DNA from: Neobacillus notoginsengisoli
Lineage (GTDB): Bacteria; Bacillota; Bacilli; Bacillales; Cytobacillaceae
DNA length: 64,000 nucleotides
NCBI RefSeq assembly: GCF_003515685.1
Contig: NZ_QWEG01000001.1
Location: 480,788-544,787 of the forward strand
Direction: 5' to 3'
This document shows, piece after piece, positions 1 to 8,321 of the stretch. Position 1 is the stretch's first letter; each line of letters starts with the position of its first letter. The position numbers and the translations under genes were made by a program. The notes under the pieces were generated by a model. The model saw nothing but the letters and a program-made list of their open reading frames with translations. It was not told where the DNA came from and searched no databases.

Positions 1-756
1 ATACGATTCAACCTGGAAGGTTTCCCCATCCTTTAGCTCCCTGTTGAACCTCTTATTAAACAACTTGCCGGTCCGGTAGGTGACCATTCCGATCATTCTT
101 GCTATTTCGAGTCCCGCAATCCGGTCTTCCTCGGAATAGAAGCCGCCTTTCCAGGCCGGGTCCCGTTTAATGGCATTTCTTCCAATTGCGTTAAAAGCAA
201 TCCCATAATCACTTAGGTAAGGGGTAACGGCAATCGGAATGATAACCTTCGCAAAGTCAGGGTAGGTGATTGCCAGTTCGAGAATCTGCATTCCTCCAAG
301 CGAGCCTCCGATCGCGGCTTTGATTTCGTTGATTCCAAGTTTACGGAGTGCCAAAACCTGTGAATGGACAATGTCTCTGATTGTTAGTTTTGGAAAATCA
401 GTTTGATAAGGCTTTTTTGTCACCGGGTTTATGCTTGTTGGGCCGGTTGATCCCGAACAGCCTCCCAATACATTGAACGTAATAACCTCAAATTGATTTG
501 TGTCGATATACTTTTCAGGACCAATCAGGCCGTGCCACCAGCCTGGTTGTTTTGCCGTCCCGACTGTAAACTGATTACCCGTCAATGCATGGCAGACCAG
601 GATGACAGGACCTCCACTTTTTCCGGCCCGCTCAAAAGCCAGTTCGATGTCAGGGAGTACGATACCGGATTCAAGTTGGAGATCGCCGACTTTTATCTTT
701 CCATATTCAGGCGGAGGGGCCGGCTCCATGTTTATGGATAAACCCTCTGCTTTCAT
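1..756 (-). CDS. metX: Homoserine O-acetyltransferase (MetX), 3' end cut by window edge
   Basis: MetX transfers an acetyl group from acetyl-CoA to homoserine, the activation step of direct-sulfhydrylation methionine synthesis. About 252 residues are visible from the start at 756; the gene runs off the left edge. The alpha/beta-hydrolase nucleophile elbow GGSLGGMQ (Ser about 152) and the family segments GWWHGLIGP and [12 protein letters not shown] are readable. The start ATG overlaps the metY stop codon as ATGA, so the two genes are translationally coupled and both lie downstream of the SAM riboswitch. The catalytic Asp and His would be beyond the window. A homoserine O-succinyltransferase of the same fold is the only real alternative; partner metY favours acetyl. 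Confidence 0.93.
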   Translation of the reverse strand, partial: MKAEGLSINMEPAPPPEYGKIKVGDLQLESGIVLPDIELAFERAGKSGGPVILVCHALTGNQFTVGTAKQPGWWHGLIGPEKYIDTNQFEVITFNVLGGCSGSTGPTSINPVTKKPYQTDFPKLTIRDIVHSQVLALRKLGINEIKAAIGGSLGGMQILELAITYPDFAKVIIPIAVTPYLSDYGIAFNAIGRNAIKRDPAWKGGFYSEEDRIAGLEIARMIGMVTYRTGKLFNKRFNRELKDGETFQVESY

Positions 757-2075
757 CGATTTAACTGTTCCTCAGGTTTTGCTGAAATACCTGTAGCCTG
801 AAAGAAGGCGTGGTCCAAGTCATCCTGCAAATCCTTTATAGATTCGAGCCCGACAGAAAGCCTGATCAGTTCTTCGCTTACACCGCTTTTTGCAAGGTCT
901 TCTGCACTCAGCTGCTGATGTGTTGTGGAAGCAGGGTGGATAATCAGTGACTTGGCATCGCCGACATTTGCCACATGGGACCATAATTTGATATTGTCAA
1001 TCACCTTTTTACCTGCGTCACGGCCGCCTTTAATCCCAAAAACAATAATTGATCCAAAGCCGCCGTCAAGGTATTTTTTTGCAAGCTGGTGGCTTGGGTG
1101 ATCTTCAAGTCCTGGGTAGGAAACCCATTCGACAGCCGGATGGTCTTTCAAGTACTTGGCAATCTCCAGTGCATTCTCATTGTGTTTTTCAATTCTCAAG
1201 TGCAGTGTCTCAAGTCCCTGAAGCAAGAGGAATGCACTATGCGGGCTTAACGAGGAGCCAAAGTCCCTCAAAAGCTGGACGCGAAGTTTAATGATGAATG
1301 CGAGCGGGCCGATATCCTGGGCAAAACGGAGGCCATTATAGCTTGAATCCGGCTCGGTAAAGCCAGGAAACTTTTCACTGTTCCAATCAAATCGGCCTGC
1401 ATCGACGACCAGGCCGCCAATTGTTGTTCCATGCCCGCCAATCCATTTTGTTGCGGAATGGACAATAATATCTGCGCCCCATTCGATCGGCCTGCAATAA
1501 TAAGGGGCAAACGTATTGTCTATAATGAGCGGAAGGCCATTTTCATGGGCTATTTTAGCTACGGCTTCAACATCAAATACATTCAGGCTTGGGTTTCCGA
1601 TAATTTCGCCAAACACTGCCTTTGTTTTTGGGGTGATGGCATCTCTGAAATTTTCAGGGTTGGTCGAGTCGACAAATCGGACCTTGATGCCAAATTTCGG
1701 AAGGGTAACCGCAAATAGGTTGAATGTACCGCCGTATAGGTTTTCCGCAGCGACGATTTCATCACCAGCCTCCGCTACGTTCAAGATTGCCAAGGAAATT
1801 GCGGCCATGCCGGAAGAAACAGCAAGCGCGGTCGCACCGCCTTCTAGAAGGGCAATTCTTTTTTCCAACACATCCGTTGTTGGATTCATAATCCGTGTAT
1901 AAATATTTCCTGGCTCCGCAAGAGAGAACAGGTTCTGGGCATGGTCGGTACTGTTGAAAACATAGGAAGTGGTCTGGTAAATAGGGACGGCCCTAGATCC
2001 AGTTACTGGGTCAGGGGTTTGCCCGCCGTGCAAAAGAAGAGTTTCAAGGCCAAAGTTTTCATTTTGATTTGTCAT
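753..2075 (-). CDS. metY: O-acetylhomoserine aminocarboxypropyltransferase (sulfhydrylase) MetY
   Basis: A PLP enzyme of the Cys/Met metabolism family (about 440 residues) that makes homocysteine from O-acetylhomoserine and sulfide in the cytoplasm. The N-terminus reads [12 protein letters not shown] and [10 protein letters not shown], and the PLP-lysine motif is [11 protein letters not shown], all typical of MetY rather than of shorter cystathionine synthases. An upstream in-frame ATG exists at 2090, but the ATG at 2075 has a GGAGGG Shine-Dalgarno at proper distance and gives the usual start MTNQNENFG. It is the first gene of the metY-metX pair controlled by the S-box leader. Confidence 0.95.
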   Translation of the reverse strand: MTNQNENFGLETLLLHGGQTPDPVTGSRAVPIYQTTSYVFNSTDHAQNLFSLAEPGNIYTRIMNPTTDVLEKRIALLEGGATALAVSSGMAAISLAILNVAEAGDEIVAAENLYGGTFNLFAVTLPKFGIKVRFVDSTNPENFRDAITPKTKAVFGEIIGNPSLNVFDVEAVAKIAHENGLPLIIDNTFAPYYCRPIEWGADIIVHSATKWIGGHGTTIGGLVVDAGRFDWNSEKFPGFTEPDSSYNGLRFAQDIGPLAFIIKLRVQLLRDFGSSLSPHSAFLLLQGLETLHLRIEKHNENALEIAKYLKDHPAVEWVSYPGLEDHPSHQLAKKYLDGGFGSIIVFGIKGGRDAGKKVIDNIKLWSHVANVGDAKSLIIHPASTTHQQLSAEDLAKSGVSEELIRLSVGLESIKDLQDDLDHAFFQATGISAKPEEQLNR

Positions 2076-2140
2076 TATCTTTCCCTCCAATAATTCAATC
2101 CAATGTGGTTCGGGCAGTTGGTGAACGCATCTAACACAAA

Positions 2141-2168
2141 AACCCCCTCTTCATAAGAAGAGGGGGTT
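2141..2168 (-). terminator. Riboswitch expression-platform terminator
   Basis: AACCCCCTCTTC and GAAGAGGGGGTT form a strong stem with a short loop, followed on the minus strand by a T-rich run. It lies between the SAM aptamer and the metY start, so it is the terminator formed when SAM is bound. Confidence 0.93.
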
Positions 2169-2172
2169 CCTC

Positions 2173-2282
2173 CTCTTATCTTCCAGGCAAAACCGCCTGC
2201 AGGAATTAGCACCTTTTCAAGCTTTACGCCTGAAGGTTGCCGGACTTCATAGGGCCTGACCCTCCGTCACTCTGGATAAGAG
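2173..2282 (-). promoter_or_regulatory. SAM-I (S-box) riboswitch aptamer
   Basis: On the minus strand the leader opens with CTCTTATCCAGAGTGACGGA and ends with the pairing arm GATAAGAG (P1: 2275-2282 with 2173-2180). The conserved cores GGGTCAGGCCCTATGAAGTC, CGGCAACC, GGTGCTAATTCC and a final GGA(A)GATAAGAG are present in the right order. These are hallmarks of the SAM-I riboswitch, which stops transcription of methionine genes when S-adenosylmethionine is abundant. A terminator follows immediately and metY-metX lie downstream. Confidence 0.97.
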
Positions 2283-2337
2283 ATTGCATATTTTTTTTTT
2301 AGTTGCCGTTCATTTTAACTGCCAGTTGTTATTGAGC

Positions 2338-2367
2338 ATTATAAATCAAGGTAATCGAATAAGTCAA
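2338..2367 (-). promoter_or_regulatory. Sigma-A promoter of the metY riboswitch transcript
   Basis: Minus strand: TTGACT (2362-2367), an 18-bp spacer, and TATAAT (2338-2343). It sits about 55 bp upstream of the aptamer and points into it. Confidence 0.75.
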
Positions 2368-2454
2368 CGGAAAATTCATAATATTTTCAATTTCTTCGAT
2401 CAATCTGTTTGTAAGTCGCGAATGTAAAGGTTTTGTAAATAGGCCAGTTAACTA

Positions 2455-2517
2455 TTGAAAACAGTCAGAGTGTATACTATACTCTCGATATCGAAATGCG
2501 ATATTAAATTCCGATAT
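2455..2517 (+). promoter_or_regulatory. padR-chrA promoter with repeated CGATAT operator-like sites
   Basis: TTGAAA (2455-2460), a 17-bp spacer and TATACT (2478-2483) form a good sigma-A promoter. Directly downstream the hexamer CGATAT recurs at 2486, 2499 and 2512, a 13-bp step, the first within the palindrome CGATATCG; TATCG-N5-CGATA also forms an inverted repeat at 2489-2503. Placement over the likely start of transcription suggests autorepression by the PadR protein encoded next. Binding is inferred. Confidence 0.6.
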
Positions 2518-2535
2518 TGATAGTGGGGTGACAGT

Positions 2536-2844
2536 TTGGAGGATAAAGTATTTCGTAAATTGTTTCTTGGATTTATTCACATCCACATCTTGCACCATGC
2601 AAAAGAGCATCCCGTTTACGGAGTATGGATGTTAGAAGAGCTCAGGGAACACGGCTACAATATCAGTTTTGGAACTCTCTATCCTATCCTGCATTCAATG
2701 GAGTCTGATGGACTGCTAACAAGAGAGGATAGGAATGTGGAGGGGAAAATAAGAAAATATTACACGACCACAGAAAAAGGAGAAAGAGTTCTTAATGAAG
2801 CCCGGAAAAAAGCTTATGAACTCTTCAAAGAAATTAAAGACTAA
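2536..2844 (+). CDS. PadR-family transcriptional regulator
   Basis: A 102-residue winged-helix repressor of the short PadR type. The segment HPVYGVWMLEELREHGYNIS followed by FGTLYPILHSMESDGLL is the recognition helix and wing region characteristic of PadR. The start is TTG at 2536 behind a GGGGTG Shine-Dalgarno; no ATG fits. It is followed 11 bp later by chrA in the same direction, and PadR-type genes are often paired with chromate transporters in Bacillaceae, so it most likely senses chromate or an oxidative signal and controls this pair. The inducer is not visible in the sequence. Confidence 0.88.
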   Translation: MEDKVFRKLFLGFIHIHILHHAKEHPVYGVWMLEELREHGYNISFGTLYPILHSMESDGLLTREDRNVEGKIRKYYTTTEKGERVLNEARKKAYELFKEIKD

Positions 2845-2855
2845 AAGGAGATAAA

Positions 2856-4049
2856 ATGGATCAAACGAACCGAAATAGGGGAATCAAATCACTGGTAGAA
2901 ATATTTATCGTCTCAACCCGGCTTGGGTTGACCTCCTTTGGCGGGCCAACCGCTCATTTAGGGTATTTTCATGAGGAATATGTACGCAGAAGAAAATGGA
3001 TGGATGAAAAAAGTTATGCGGATTTAGTTGCTTTAGCGCAATTTTTACCGGGGCCAGCCAGCAGCCAAGTGGGAATCGGGATAGGCGTTATGCGTGCAGG
3101 GGTATTAGGTGGAATTACATCCTTTCTTGGGTTTACACTCCCATCCGTTATTGCATTGATCCTTTTTGCTTTGCTGCTCACAGGGTTTGATATAGGAAAT
3201 GCTGGATGGATACATGGCTTAAAGATTGTGGCCGTAGCAGTCGTTGCACATGCCATCATGGGTATGGCGAAAAATTTAACTCCGGATTTAAAAAGAAAAG
3301 CCATTGCTTTATTTGCGCTGGTGGGTACGCTCATTTGGCAAACTGCGTTTACGCAAGTAGGCGTCATATTGATTGCAGCACTCATTGGATACCTTCTGTA
3401 TAAAGGACACCAAGAAAATGGAGAAGTGAGTTCACAGTTTCCAATTTCTAAACGTGTTTCAGCGATATGTCTCTTGTTATTTTTTGGTTTGCTTATTCTT
3501 TTACCGATTATCAGGGAAGCAACAGGATCGTACTGGGTCGCTATGTTCGATAGCTTTTATCGATCTGGCTCTTTAGTTTTCGGTGGCGGCCATGTCGTTT
3601 TACCTTTATTAGAACAGGAATTTGTCCCAACCGGGTGGTTAAGCGAGGAAGCATTCTTGGCAGGGTACGGTGCTACACAAGCAGTTCCGGGTCCTCTCTT
3701 TACTTTTACCGCCTATTTAGGGGCGGTTATGAAAGGATGGCAAGGTGGATTAATTGCAACGCTCGCTGTATTCTTACCTGCTTTCCTTCTTATTCTCGGT
3801 GCGCTGCCATTTTGGGATTCTTTACGAAACAATCCTAAAGTGAAAGGGGCGATAATGGGGGTAAATGCGGCTGTCGTAGGGATATTAATCTCCGCCTTTT
3901 ATACCCCAATTTGGACGAGCTCAATTTTGGCACCGATTGATTTTGCGTTTGCTGCGATCCTATTTAGTATGCTTGTCTATTGGAAGCTTCCACCTTGGGT
4001 GATTGTGGTTTCTGGGGCGATAGGCGGATCACTCATGACATTCATTTAA
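2856..4049 (+). CDS. chrA: Chromate transporter ChrA (CHR family, two-domain form)
   Basis: A 397-residue membrane protein that exports chromate. It is a long-chain CHR protein built from two homologous halves: the N-half carries TRLGLTSFGGPTAHLGYF and FLPGPASSQVGIGIG, the C-half carries SGSLVFGGGHVVLPLLEQEF and GATQAVPGPLFTFTAYLG, with about ten hydrophobic segments in all. A clear AAGGAG precedes the ATG. It lies directly behind padR and in front of a strong terminator, so the two form a simple regulated resistance operon. Confidence 0.95.
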   Translation: MDQTNRNRGIKSLVEIFIVSTRLGLTSFGGPTAHLGYFHEEYVRRRKWMDEKSYADLVALAQFLPGPASSQVGIGIGVMRAGVLGGITSFLGFTLPSVIALILFALLLTGFDIGNAGWIHGLKIVAVAVVAHAIMGMAKNLTPDLKRKAIALFALVGTLIWQTAFTQVGVILIAALIGYLLYKGHQENGEVSSQFPISKRVSAICLLLFFGLLILLPIIREATGSYWVAMFDSFYRSGSLVFGGGHVVLPLLEQEFVPTGWLSEEAFLAGYGATQAVPGPLFTFTAYLGAVMKGWQGGLIATLAVFLPAFLLILGALPFWDSLRNNPKVKGAIMGVNAAVVGILISAFYTPIWTSSILAPIDFAFAAILFSMLVYWKLPPWVIVVSGAIGGSLMTFI

Positions 4050-4166
4050 AAATTCGCCAGAAAGGACTAACGGCGTTAGACTGTCTCGGATTTGCTATTG
4101 CCAGACTTGAGCAATTTGCACAATAACTTGTTGAAGGCCTTTGTCGGAATGGACGAAGCAAAACAA

Positions 4167-4196
4167 AGGACTGCCATTACAGCTGGCAGTCCTTTT
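4167..4196. terminator. Bidirectional terminator between chrA and the M14 peptidase gene
   Basis: AAGGACTGCCA and TGGCAGTCCTT make a perfect 11-bp stem with T-runs on both strands (TTTTG on plus, TTTGTTTTG on minus). It serves the convergent genes chrA and the carboxypeptidase. Confidence 0.88.
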
Positions 4197-4203
4197 GTTG
4201 CTC

Positions 4204-5526
4204 CTAAAAATCCTTCTCATTATCCCTAGTCGTTGGATCTGAAATCCTGTTCGATGACTCAGGAATCGCATCGTAAACCGCAGGGTCCACATTGTGTATG
4301 GATCCGTCAGCCAAAGCTTTGAAAAGATCATAGAGGGGGGCCTTGACAGTTTCTTTCAGCATACCCGCCTGTTTCTGTCCAAGAGTCTGGCTTTGCCCTT
4401 TGATTTCCATCAGCATGATGGCTGCATCATTCAAGGCAAACGTCCCTAGAGCTGTGCCCGGAAGGTTTACTTTAGGATATTTCTGCACGGCGCCAAAATG
4501 GGAAAAGCCCCTTTGCAGTGATTGGGCAGCAAGTGCATTGACCCGCTTCCCAAGTTTAAGGACATCCGCATCGACCTCATACTGTTGTCCAGTGAACGGA
4601 TCGGTGTATGGATCGGCTACAACCGCTGCCAACTGCATTGGAACTGAGCGGTTATCCTCGTCCGAAACGGTATTGAAACCGCGGTGATGGACATCTACAA
4701 AGACATCAGGCCTGAATTCCTTGAATACGCCTGATACAGTTCTTGCCTCGGCAGTAACGAAGAAGCCGCCGTAGTTACTGTTATTGGTAGAACGATTATT
4801 AAGGAAATTCGCTATCGTTGTCTTGTCATAGTTCTCGATTCTAAAGTCGAGGTTTGGGTTGTAATCCCGATTCTGGTCATATCCAGGAATCCCGTAAACA
4901 ACCCGGCCGTTGTTATTCTGGGCCCTTTCACTTCCGTCGCTGTTGTAGTACCAAGGGGCCCTTGTATTTTCAGGCAGCTGAATATTCGCTGGGAGCCAAG
5001 TTTGGTGTGTATAGCGTGTTGGATACCATTTTTCCTGATAGAGATTGTCAGAACCTTCAGGGTTGATCCGAGGCATGATCCAGATGGAAACGTTCTTAAG
5101 GATGTTATTCACTTCTGCAGAGTTGGAGGATAATTTTTGAATAATGTCAATTGCTGCTTCTGTACCTATTTGTTCGTTCCCATGGATTTGAGTCGTGATG
5201 AAAATGCGCTTTTTAGTTGGATCTACTTCACCGAATTTGACTACATACAAGGGTTCTCCTTTATCTTTGTCTGTCTGGTAGCCGTCAGGGGAAAGGTTGG
5301 AATAGCCGGCTATCTCAAGTTTCATTTTTCCTTTGGCCGAAGCTTCTAGCTTTTGCAGGGTCTCGTATAATTCCTGGTTTGACATGAAACTGGACAATGA
5401 AACATTCTGTTCATTTTCGATGTACGGACCGTTAGGCCTGGATTGAGGGTCTGCGAAAACCGGTGAAGCTGCGAGCATGGATAATGCTACTGTTGCAGGG
5501 ATGACTGCTTTAGTCCATTTTTTCAT
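4204..5526 (-). CDS. Secreted M14-family zinc carboxypeptidase
   Basis: A 440-residue exported metallopeptidase. Residues 1-25 form a Sec signal peptide (KKW start, hydrophobic core, SPVFA-D cleavage site). Zinc ligands are visible as HGNEQ (His115, Glu118) and a later His in FVDVHHRG (about 280), and the catalytic Glu fits MLMEIKGQ (about 374), the order found in M14 carboxypeptidases. Substrates are probably extracellular peptides or peptidoglycan peptides; specificity cannot be read. An in-frame start lies further up at 5592, but the ATG at 5526 has an AGGAGG site and begins the signal peptide. It is a single-gene unit sharing a terminator with chrA. Confidence 0.92.
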   Translation of the reverse strand: MKKWTKAVIPATVALSMLAASPVFADPQSRPNGPYIENEQNVSLSSFMSNQELYETLQKLEASAKGKMKLEIAGYSNLSPDGYQTDKDKGEPLYVVKFGEVDPTKKRIFITTQIHGNEQIGTEAAIDIIQKLSSNSAEVNNILKNVSIWIMPRINPEGSDNLYQEKWYPTRYTHQTWLPANIQLPENTRAPWYYNSDGSERAQNNNGRVVYGIPGYDQNRDYNPNLDFRIENYDKTTIANFLNNRSTNNSNYGGFFVTAEARTVSGVFKEFRPDVFVDVHHRGFNTVSDEDNRSVPMQLAAVVADPYTDPFTGQQYEVDADVLKLGKRVNALAAQSLQRGFSHFGAVQKYPKVNLPGTALGTFALNDAAIMLMEIKGQSQTLGQKQAGMLKETVKAPLYDLFKALADGSIHNVDPAVYDAIPESSNRISDPTTRDNEKDF

Positions 5527-5781
5527 AAAAATCCTCCTAAAAATTATTTGAGCGGAAATTCTTATGTAATACGAAACTTTAGGCTTGCTCAATAATTAGT
5601 TTAATACAGGAATAAGTTAAAGTTAATTGAATATACATTATTTTCGGAAAATTAAACCATTAGTCCTTATGCATCATATTTATTTGGATAGTTTATTCTA
5701 CCAGTCTTAAATATGCCTTTTACTAATTTCCAGTTTTGTGATGAAATAGTACTAATACTAAAGTTGTGTGGAAATTGATAG

Positions 5782-6957
5782 ATGGCGGGTGGAGAAATGC
5801 GAAAAGTCCTGATGGTAATTGTTTTTATTTGTTTGTGGCAAAATTGGTCCTATTCTAAAGCTAATGCTAGTGAAATCCCAGTTATCAATAGCGGCGCGGC
5901 CATTGTATTGGATACGAAGAGCGGAGAGGTTCTTTTTGAGAAGAATGCGAGGGAAAGGAAATTCCCGGCTAGTTTGACGAAGATTGCAACAGGAATTTAT
6001 GCGATTGAAAATGGAAACCTCAGTGATAAAGTTACCGTAAGCGAGGCAGCCAGGGAAGTTGACGGGACCCGGGTCTATCTAGAGCCTGGAGAACAGGTTC
6101 CGTTGAAGCAGCTTATTGAAGGGCTCCTGATTAATTCCGGAAATGATGCCGGGGTCGCTATCGCCGAGCATTTTGATGGCTCTAACGAACAGTTCGCTAA
6201 AAAACTGAATGAATATGTAGCAAGAATTGGAACGCAGGAAACAACCTTTCAAAACCCGCATGGCTTATTTGATCCGAATCATCAAACTTCGGCAAGGGAT
6301 TTGGCATTAATCACACAATATGCGCTGAAAAACGAAGAGTTCCGACGGATTTTTGGTACGAAGGAACTGAAGTGGGATAGCCAAACATGGCACACCACCT
6401 TATTCACGCATCACAAATTAATGAGGGAAAAACCTTATGACGGAGTGACAGGCGGGAAAACAGGATATGTTGACGAATCAGGTCACACGCTGGTGACATC
6501 GGCTGAAAGGGCCGGAACGAGTATCATTGTTGTCACACTGGAAGGAGCTTCACAAAAAGACGCCTACAATGATACGAAAGCGTTACTCGATTATGCATTT
6601 GAGAATTTTAAGACGACTCTTATTCCACAGGGAACCACCGTCCCGATGGACAAAGGGGAATATAAAACAACGAGGGACGTTTACTTTAGCCAGCCTGTTA
6701 ACCAAAACGTGACAATGAAAATGAATGCCGAAGGATCATTGGAAATATTCGGGGAAGATAAAAACCTTATAACCTCCGTAAAATTGGAGGATTTTAAACA
6801 ACCCATAAGGAAGACTGCCAAGATGATTCCTCCAAAACCATCAAACGAAGAAAAAGAAGATTTCAAGGTCCTGCTGCCTGGCACACTGATTGGTATACTT
6901 GCACTTATTGGTGCAATAATCATAGGAAATCGGAGACGAAAGAGCAATGGGGTCTGA
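5782..6957 (+). CDS. D-alanyl-D-alanine carboxypeptidase, S11 family (DacF/PBP5-like)
   Basis: A 391-residue low-molecular-weight penicillin-binding protein that trims the terminal D-Ala from peptidoglycan stem peptides outside the membrane. It has a signal peptide (residues 6-29), the SxxK motif SLTK (Ser64, Lys67), SGN (119-121) and KTG (226-228), then the PBP5-type C-terminal beta domain and a C-terminal membrane helix (about 366-385) followed by the basic tail GNRRRK. The start at 5782 is uncertain: an ATG at 5797 begins MRKVLMVIV and would also give a signal peptide. The gene is alone between two non-related units. Confidence 0.93.
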   Translation: MAGGEMRKVLMVIVFICLWQNWSYSKANASEIPVINSGAAIVLDTKSGEVLFEKNARERKFPASLTKIATGIYAIENGNLSDKVTVSEAAREVDGTRVYLEPGEQVPLKQLIEGLLINSGNDAGVAIAEHFDGSNEQFAKKLNEYVARIGTQETTFQNPHGLFDPNHQTSARDLALITQYALKNEEFRRIFGTKELKWDSQTWHTTLFTHHKLMREKPYDGVTGGKTGYVDESGHTLVTSAERAGTSIIVVTLEGASQKDAYNDTKALLDYAFENFKTTLIPQGTTVPMDKGEYKTTRDVYFSQPVNQNVTMKMNAEGSLEIFGEDKNLITSVKLEDFKQPIRKTAKMIPPKPSNEEKEDFKVLLPGTLIGILALIGAIIIGNRRRKSNGV

Positions 6958-7017
6958 CAAGATAAATTAGAGGAAAAAGGAAATCAACAGACAGATAAAA
7001 GATCATAAATTTTAACA

Positions 7018-7082
7018 GGGTCAAACCCCATCGACGGACAGCTTAACTACTATTGTCCAGAGGCAGGGGTTTGACCTTTTTT
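7018..7082 (+). terminator. Long-loop hairpin after the carboxypeptidase gene
   Basis: GGGTCAAACCCC (from 7019) pairs with GGGGTTTGACC (to 7076) across a 35-40-base loop and is followed by TTTTTT. The T-run and stem support termination, but the loop is unusually long. Confidence 0.6.
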
Positions 7083-7400
7083 GCGTGTTTCATCTTGGAA
7101 AACCGCCTTCCTCTACAGAAGTTCATTTTTGCAAGCAAACTCGCTTGACCCGGAGCCGACATTTTCCGATAAAAAATTCATCTTTTCGTCAAAGTTTCTA
7201 ATATTATAAAGTGAATTATCTACTATACTCAATATATAAGAATATCACTGTATGTATCGTGGAAAGTGTAATAAATTTCCAGGATGTCCCCTATCCATTG
7301 TTGGGTAGAGCAGGAATTTATCCACTATATTGTGAAAAAGTGAACAAACTGTGACAACGCACCGAAATGAATATTGATTCATCAGGGGAGTGAAAAGCTG
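7083..7400. other. AT-rich leader region of the molybdoenzyme operon with a Rex-like site
   Basis: There is no gene in this stretch. At 7330-7347 lies TTGTGAAAAAGTGAACAA, which matches the first half of the Rex consensus TTGTGAA-N4-TTCACAA fully and the second half at 5 of 7 positions; it is also close to an Fnr half-site. A redox-sensing regulator would suit the anaerobic-type operon that follows. No convincing -35/-10 pair was assigned. Confidence 0.35.
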
Positions 7401-7472
7401 TTGACGCTTCTACACATGCTCAACGGTTCACATAATACTTTTAAGCAAGAAGCAGAAGGAGCTGAAGAATAA
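7401..7472 (+). CDS. Possible 23-codon leader ORF of the molybdoenzyme operon
   Basis: AGGGGAG (7384-7390) stands 10 bases before a TTG that opens 23 codons beginning MTLLHMLNGSHNTFK and ending in the acidic run EAEGAEE. The stop TAA overlaps the ATG of the lipoprotein gene as TAATG, the arrangement expected for translational coupling. No homologue is recognised. It may instead be an untranslated leader, because TTG starts on very short ORFs are weak evidence. Confidence 0.35.
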   Translation: MTLLHMLNGSHNTFKQEAEGAEE

Positions 7473-7693
7473 TGAGAATTATTTTATTCGCCATCCTCTT
7501 GTCCGGAGTTTTAATGGGATGTGGGCACGAGGCTGACACGAACATGAAAGATAAAATTCAGTTTGTCCCAAATGAGGATTATGTAGGTGACCCCTCGCCA
7601 ACCGTTAAAGAGGAAATGAAATTAACACCTGAAGAACATGCTGAATTTGAAAAACTGCAGAAGAAAATACAAGAAGAAAAAGAGGCCGAATAA
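7472..7693 (+). CDS. Small lipoprotein, first clear gene of the molybdoenzyme operon
   Basis: A 73-residue protein with a lipoprotein signal (MRIILFAILLSGVLMGC, lipobox LMGC, Cys17) and a charged mature part of about 57 residues ending in a predicted helix rich in Glu and Lys. It carries no recognisable catalytic motif. It is followed immediately by the chaperone gene (stop 7693, next start 7695), so it belongs to the operon. A role at the outer membrane face, where the Tat-exported catalytic subunit works, is inference only. An AAGGAG site lies upstream. Confidence 0.75.
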   Translation: MRIILFAILLSGVLMGCGHEADTNMKDKIQFVPNEDYVGDPSPTVKEEMKLTPEEHAEFEKLQKKIQEEKEAE

Positions 7694-7694
7694 T

Positions 7695-8315
7695 ATGGCT
7701 CAGGCAATGGAAGCAGTCAAAAAGGTAGAAGAACGTCTGATGTACTATCAGTTGTTTTGCCATTACTACCGGGGCGAGTTAAACCGCTTAAGCCCGGCAG
7801 AGTGGAACGAATTAGCGAAAATCCTTCGTGAAACAGAGCTTGCCCAGATGAACGGCGAGGCGTTCCAGGCCATTCAGAGCTTGGAGGCAGCGGATGATTC
7901 CGCTATTAAAACGTTTGAATACGACTATAATCGTTTATTTGTCGGACCGGCGAAATTATTGGCCTCTCCCTATGAATCTAGTTACCGAAACATAGAGGGG
8001 ACGATTTTGCAGCAGGAAACATTGAATGTACGAAACTTTTACCATTATGTAGGACTGCAAGTAGCGAACGAAGGACAGGCGCCGGATGACCATATCCACT
8101 ACGAATTGGAATTCATTCTGTACCTTTTAACGGATGGGGGCATCCAAGAAAAAAACCAAGTGCATAAGATGTTTTTGGAAAAGCATCTATTGCAATGGGG
8201 GTTCAAGCATTGTGAGCGGATTGTCCGATCTAGCGAAAATCCGCTTACCCGAGCGATGGGCATTTTATTAAAAGAGTTTTTACAGTTCGAAAAACAGCTG
8301 ATGGAAGGTGAGTGA
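7695..8315 (+). CDS. TorD/DmsD-family chaperone for a Tat-exported molybdoenzyme
   Basis: About 206 residues, all-helical in character, with features of the TorD/DmsD family: an N-terminal helical part, the central segment EYDYNRLFVGPAKLLASPYES and the following DHIHYELEFILYLL. Such proteins bind the twin-arginine leader of a molybdopterin oxidoreductase and hold it until the cofactor is inserted. The next gene encodes exactly such a client. The reading frame is open from 7638, but ATG 7695 gives the normal N-terminus and avoids overlap with the lipoprotein gene. The Shine-Dalgarno is weak, so translation is probably coupled. Confidence 0.88.
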   Translation: MAQAMEAVKKVEERLMYYQLFCHYYRGELNRLSPAEWNELAKILRETELAQMNGEAFQAIQSLEAADDSAIKTFEYDYNRLFVGPAKLLASPYESSYRNIEGTILQQETLNVRNFYHYVGLQVANEGQAPDDHIHYELEFILYLLTDGGIQEKNQVHKMFLEKHLLQWGFKHCERIVRSSENPLTRAMGILLKEFLQFEKQLMEGE

Positions 8316-8321
8316 GGACTT

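Noticed and set aside
1516..1902. A 128-residue plus-strand ORF opposite metY
   Set aside because: It is antisense to a clear PLP enzyme gene, has no ribosome site, and its frame follows from metY codon bias.
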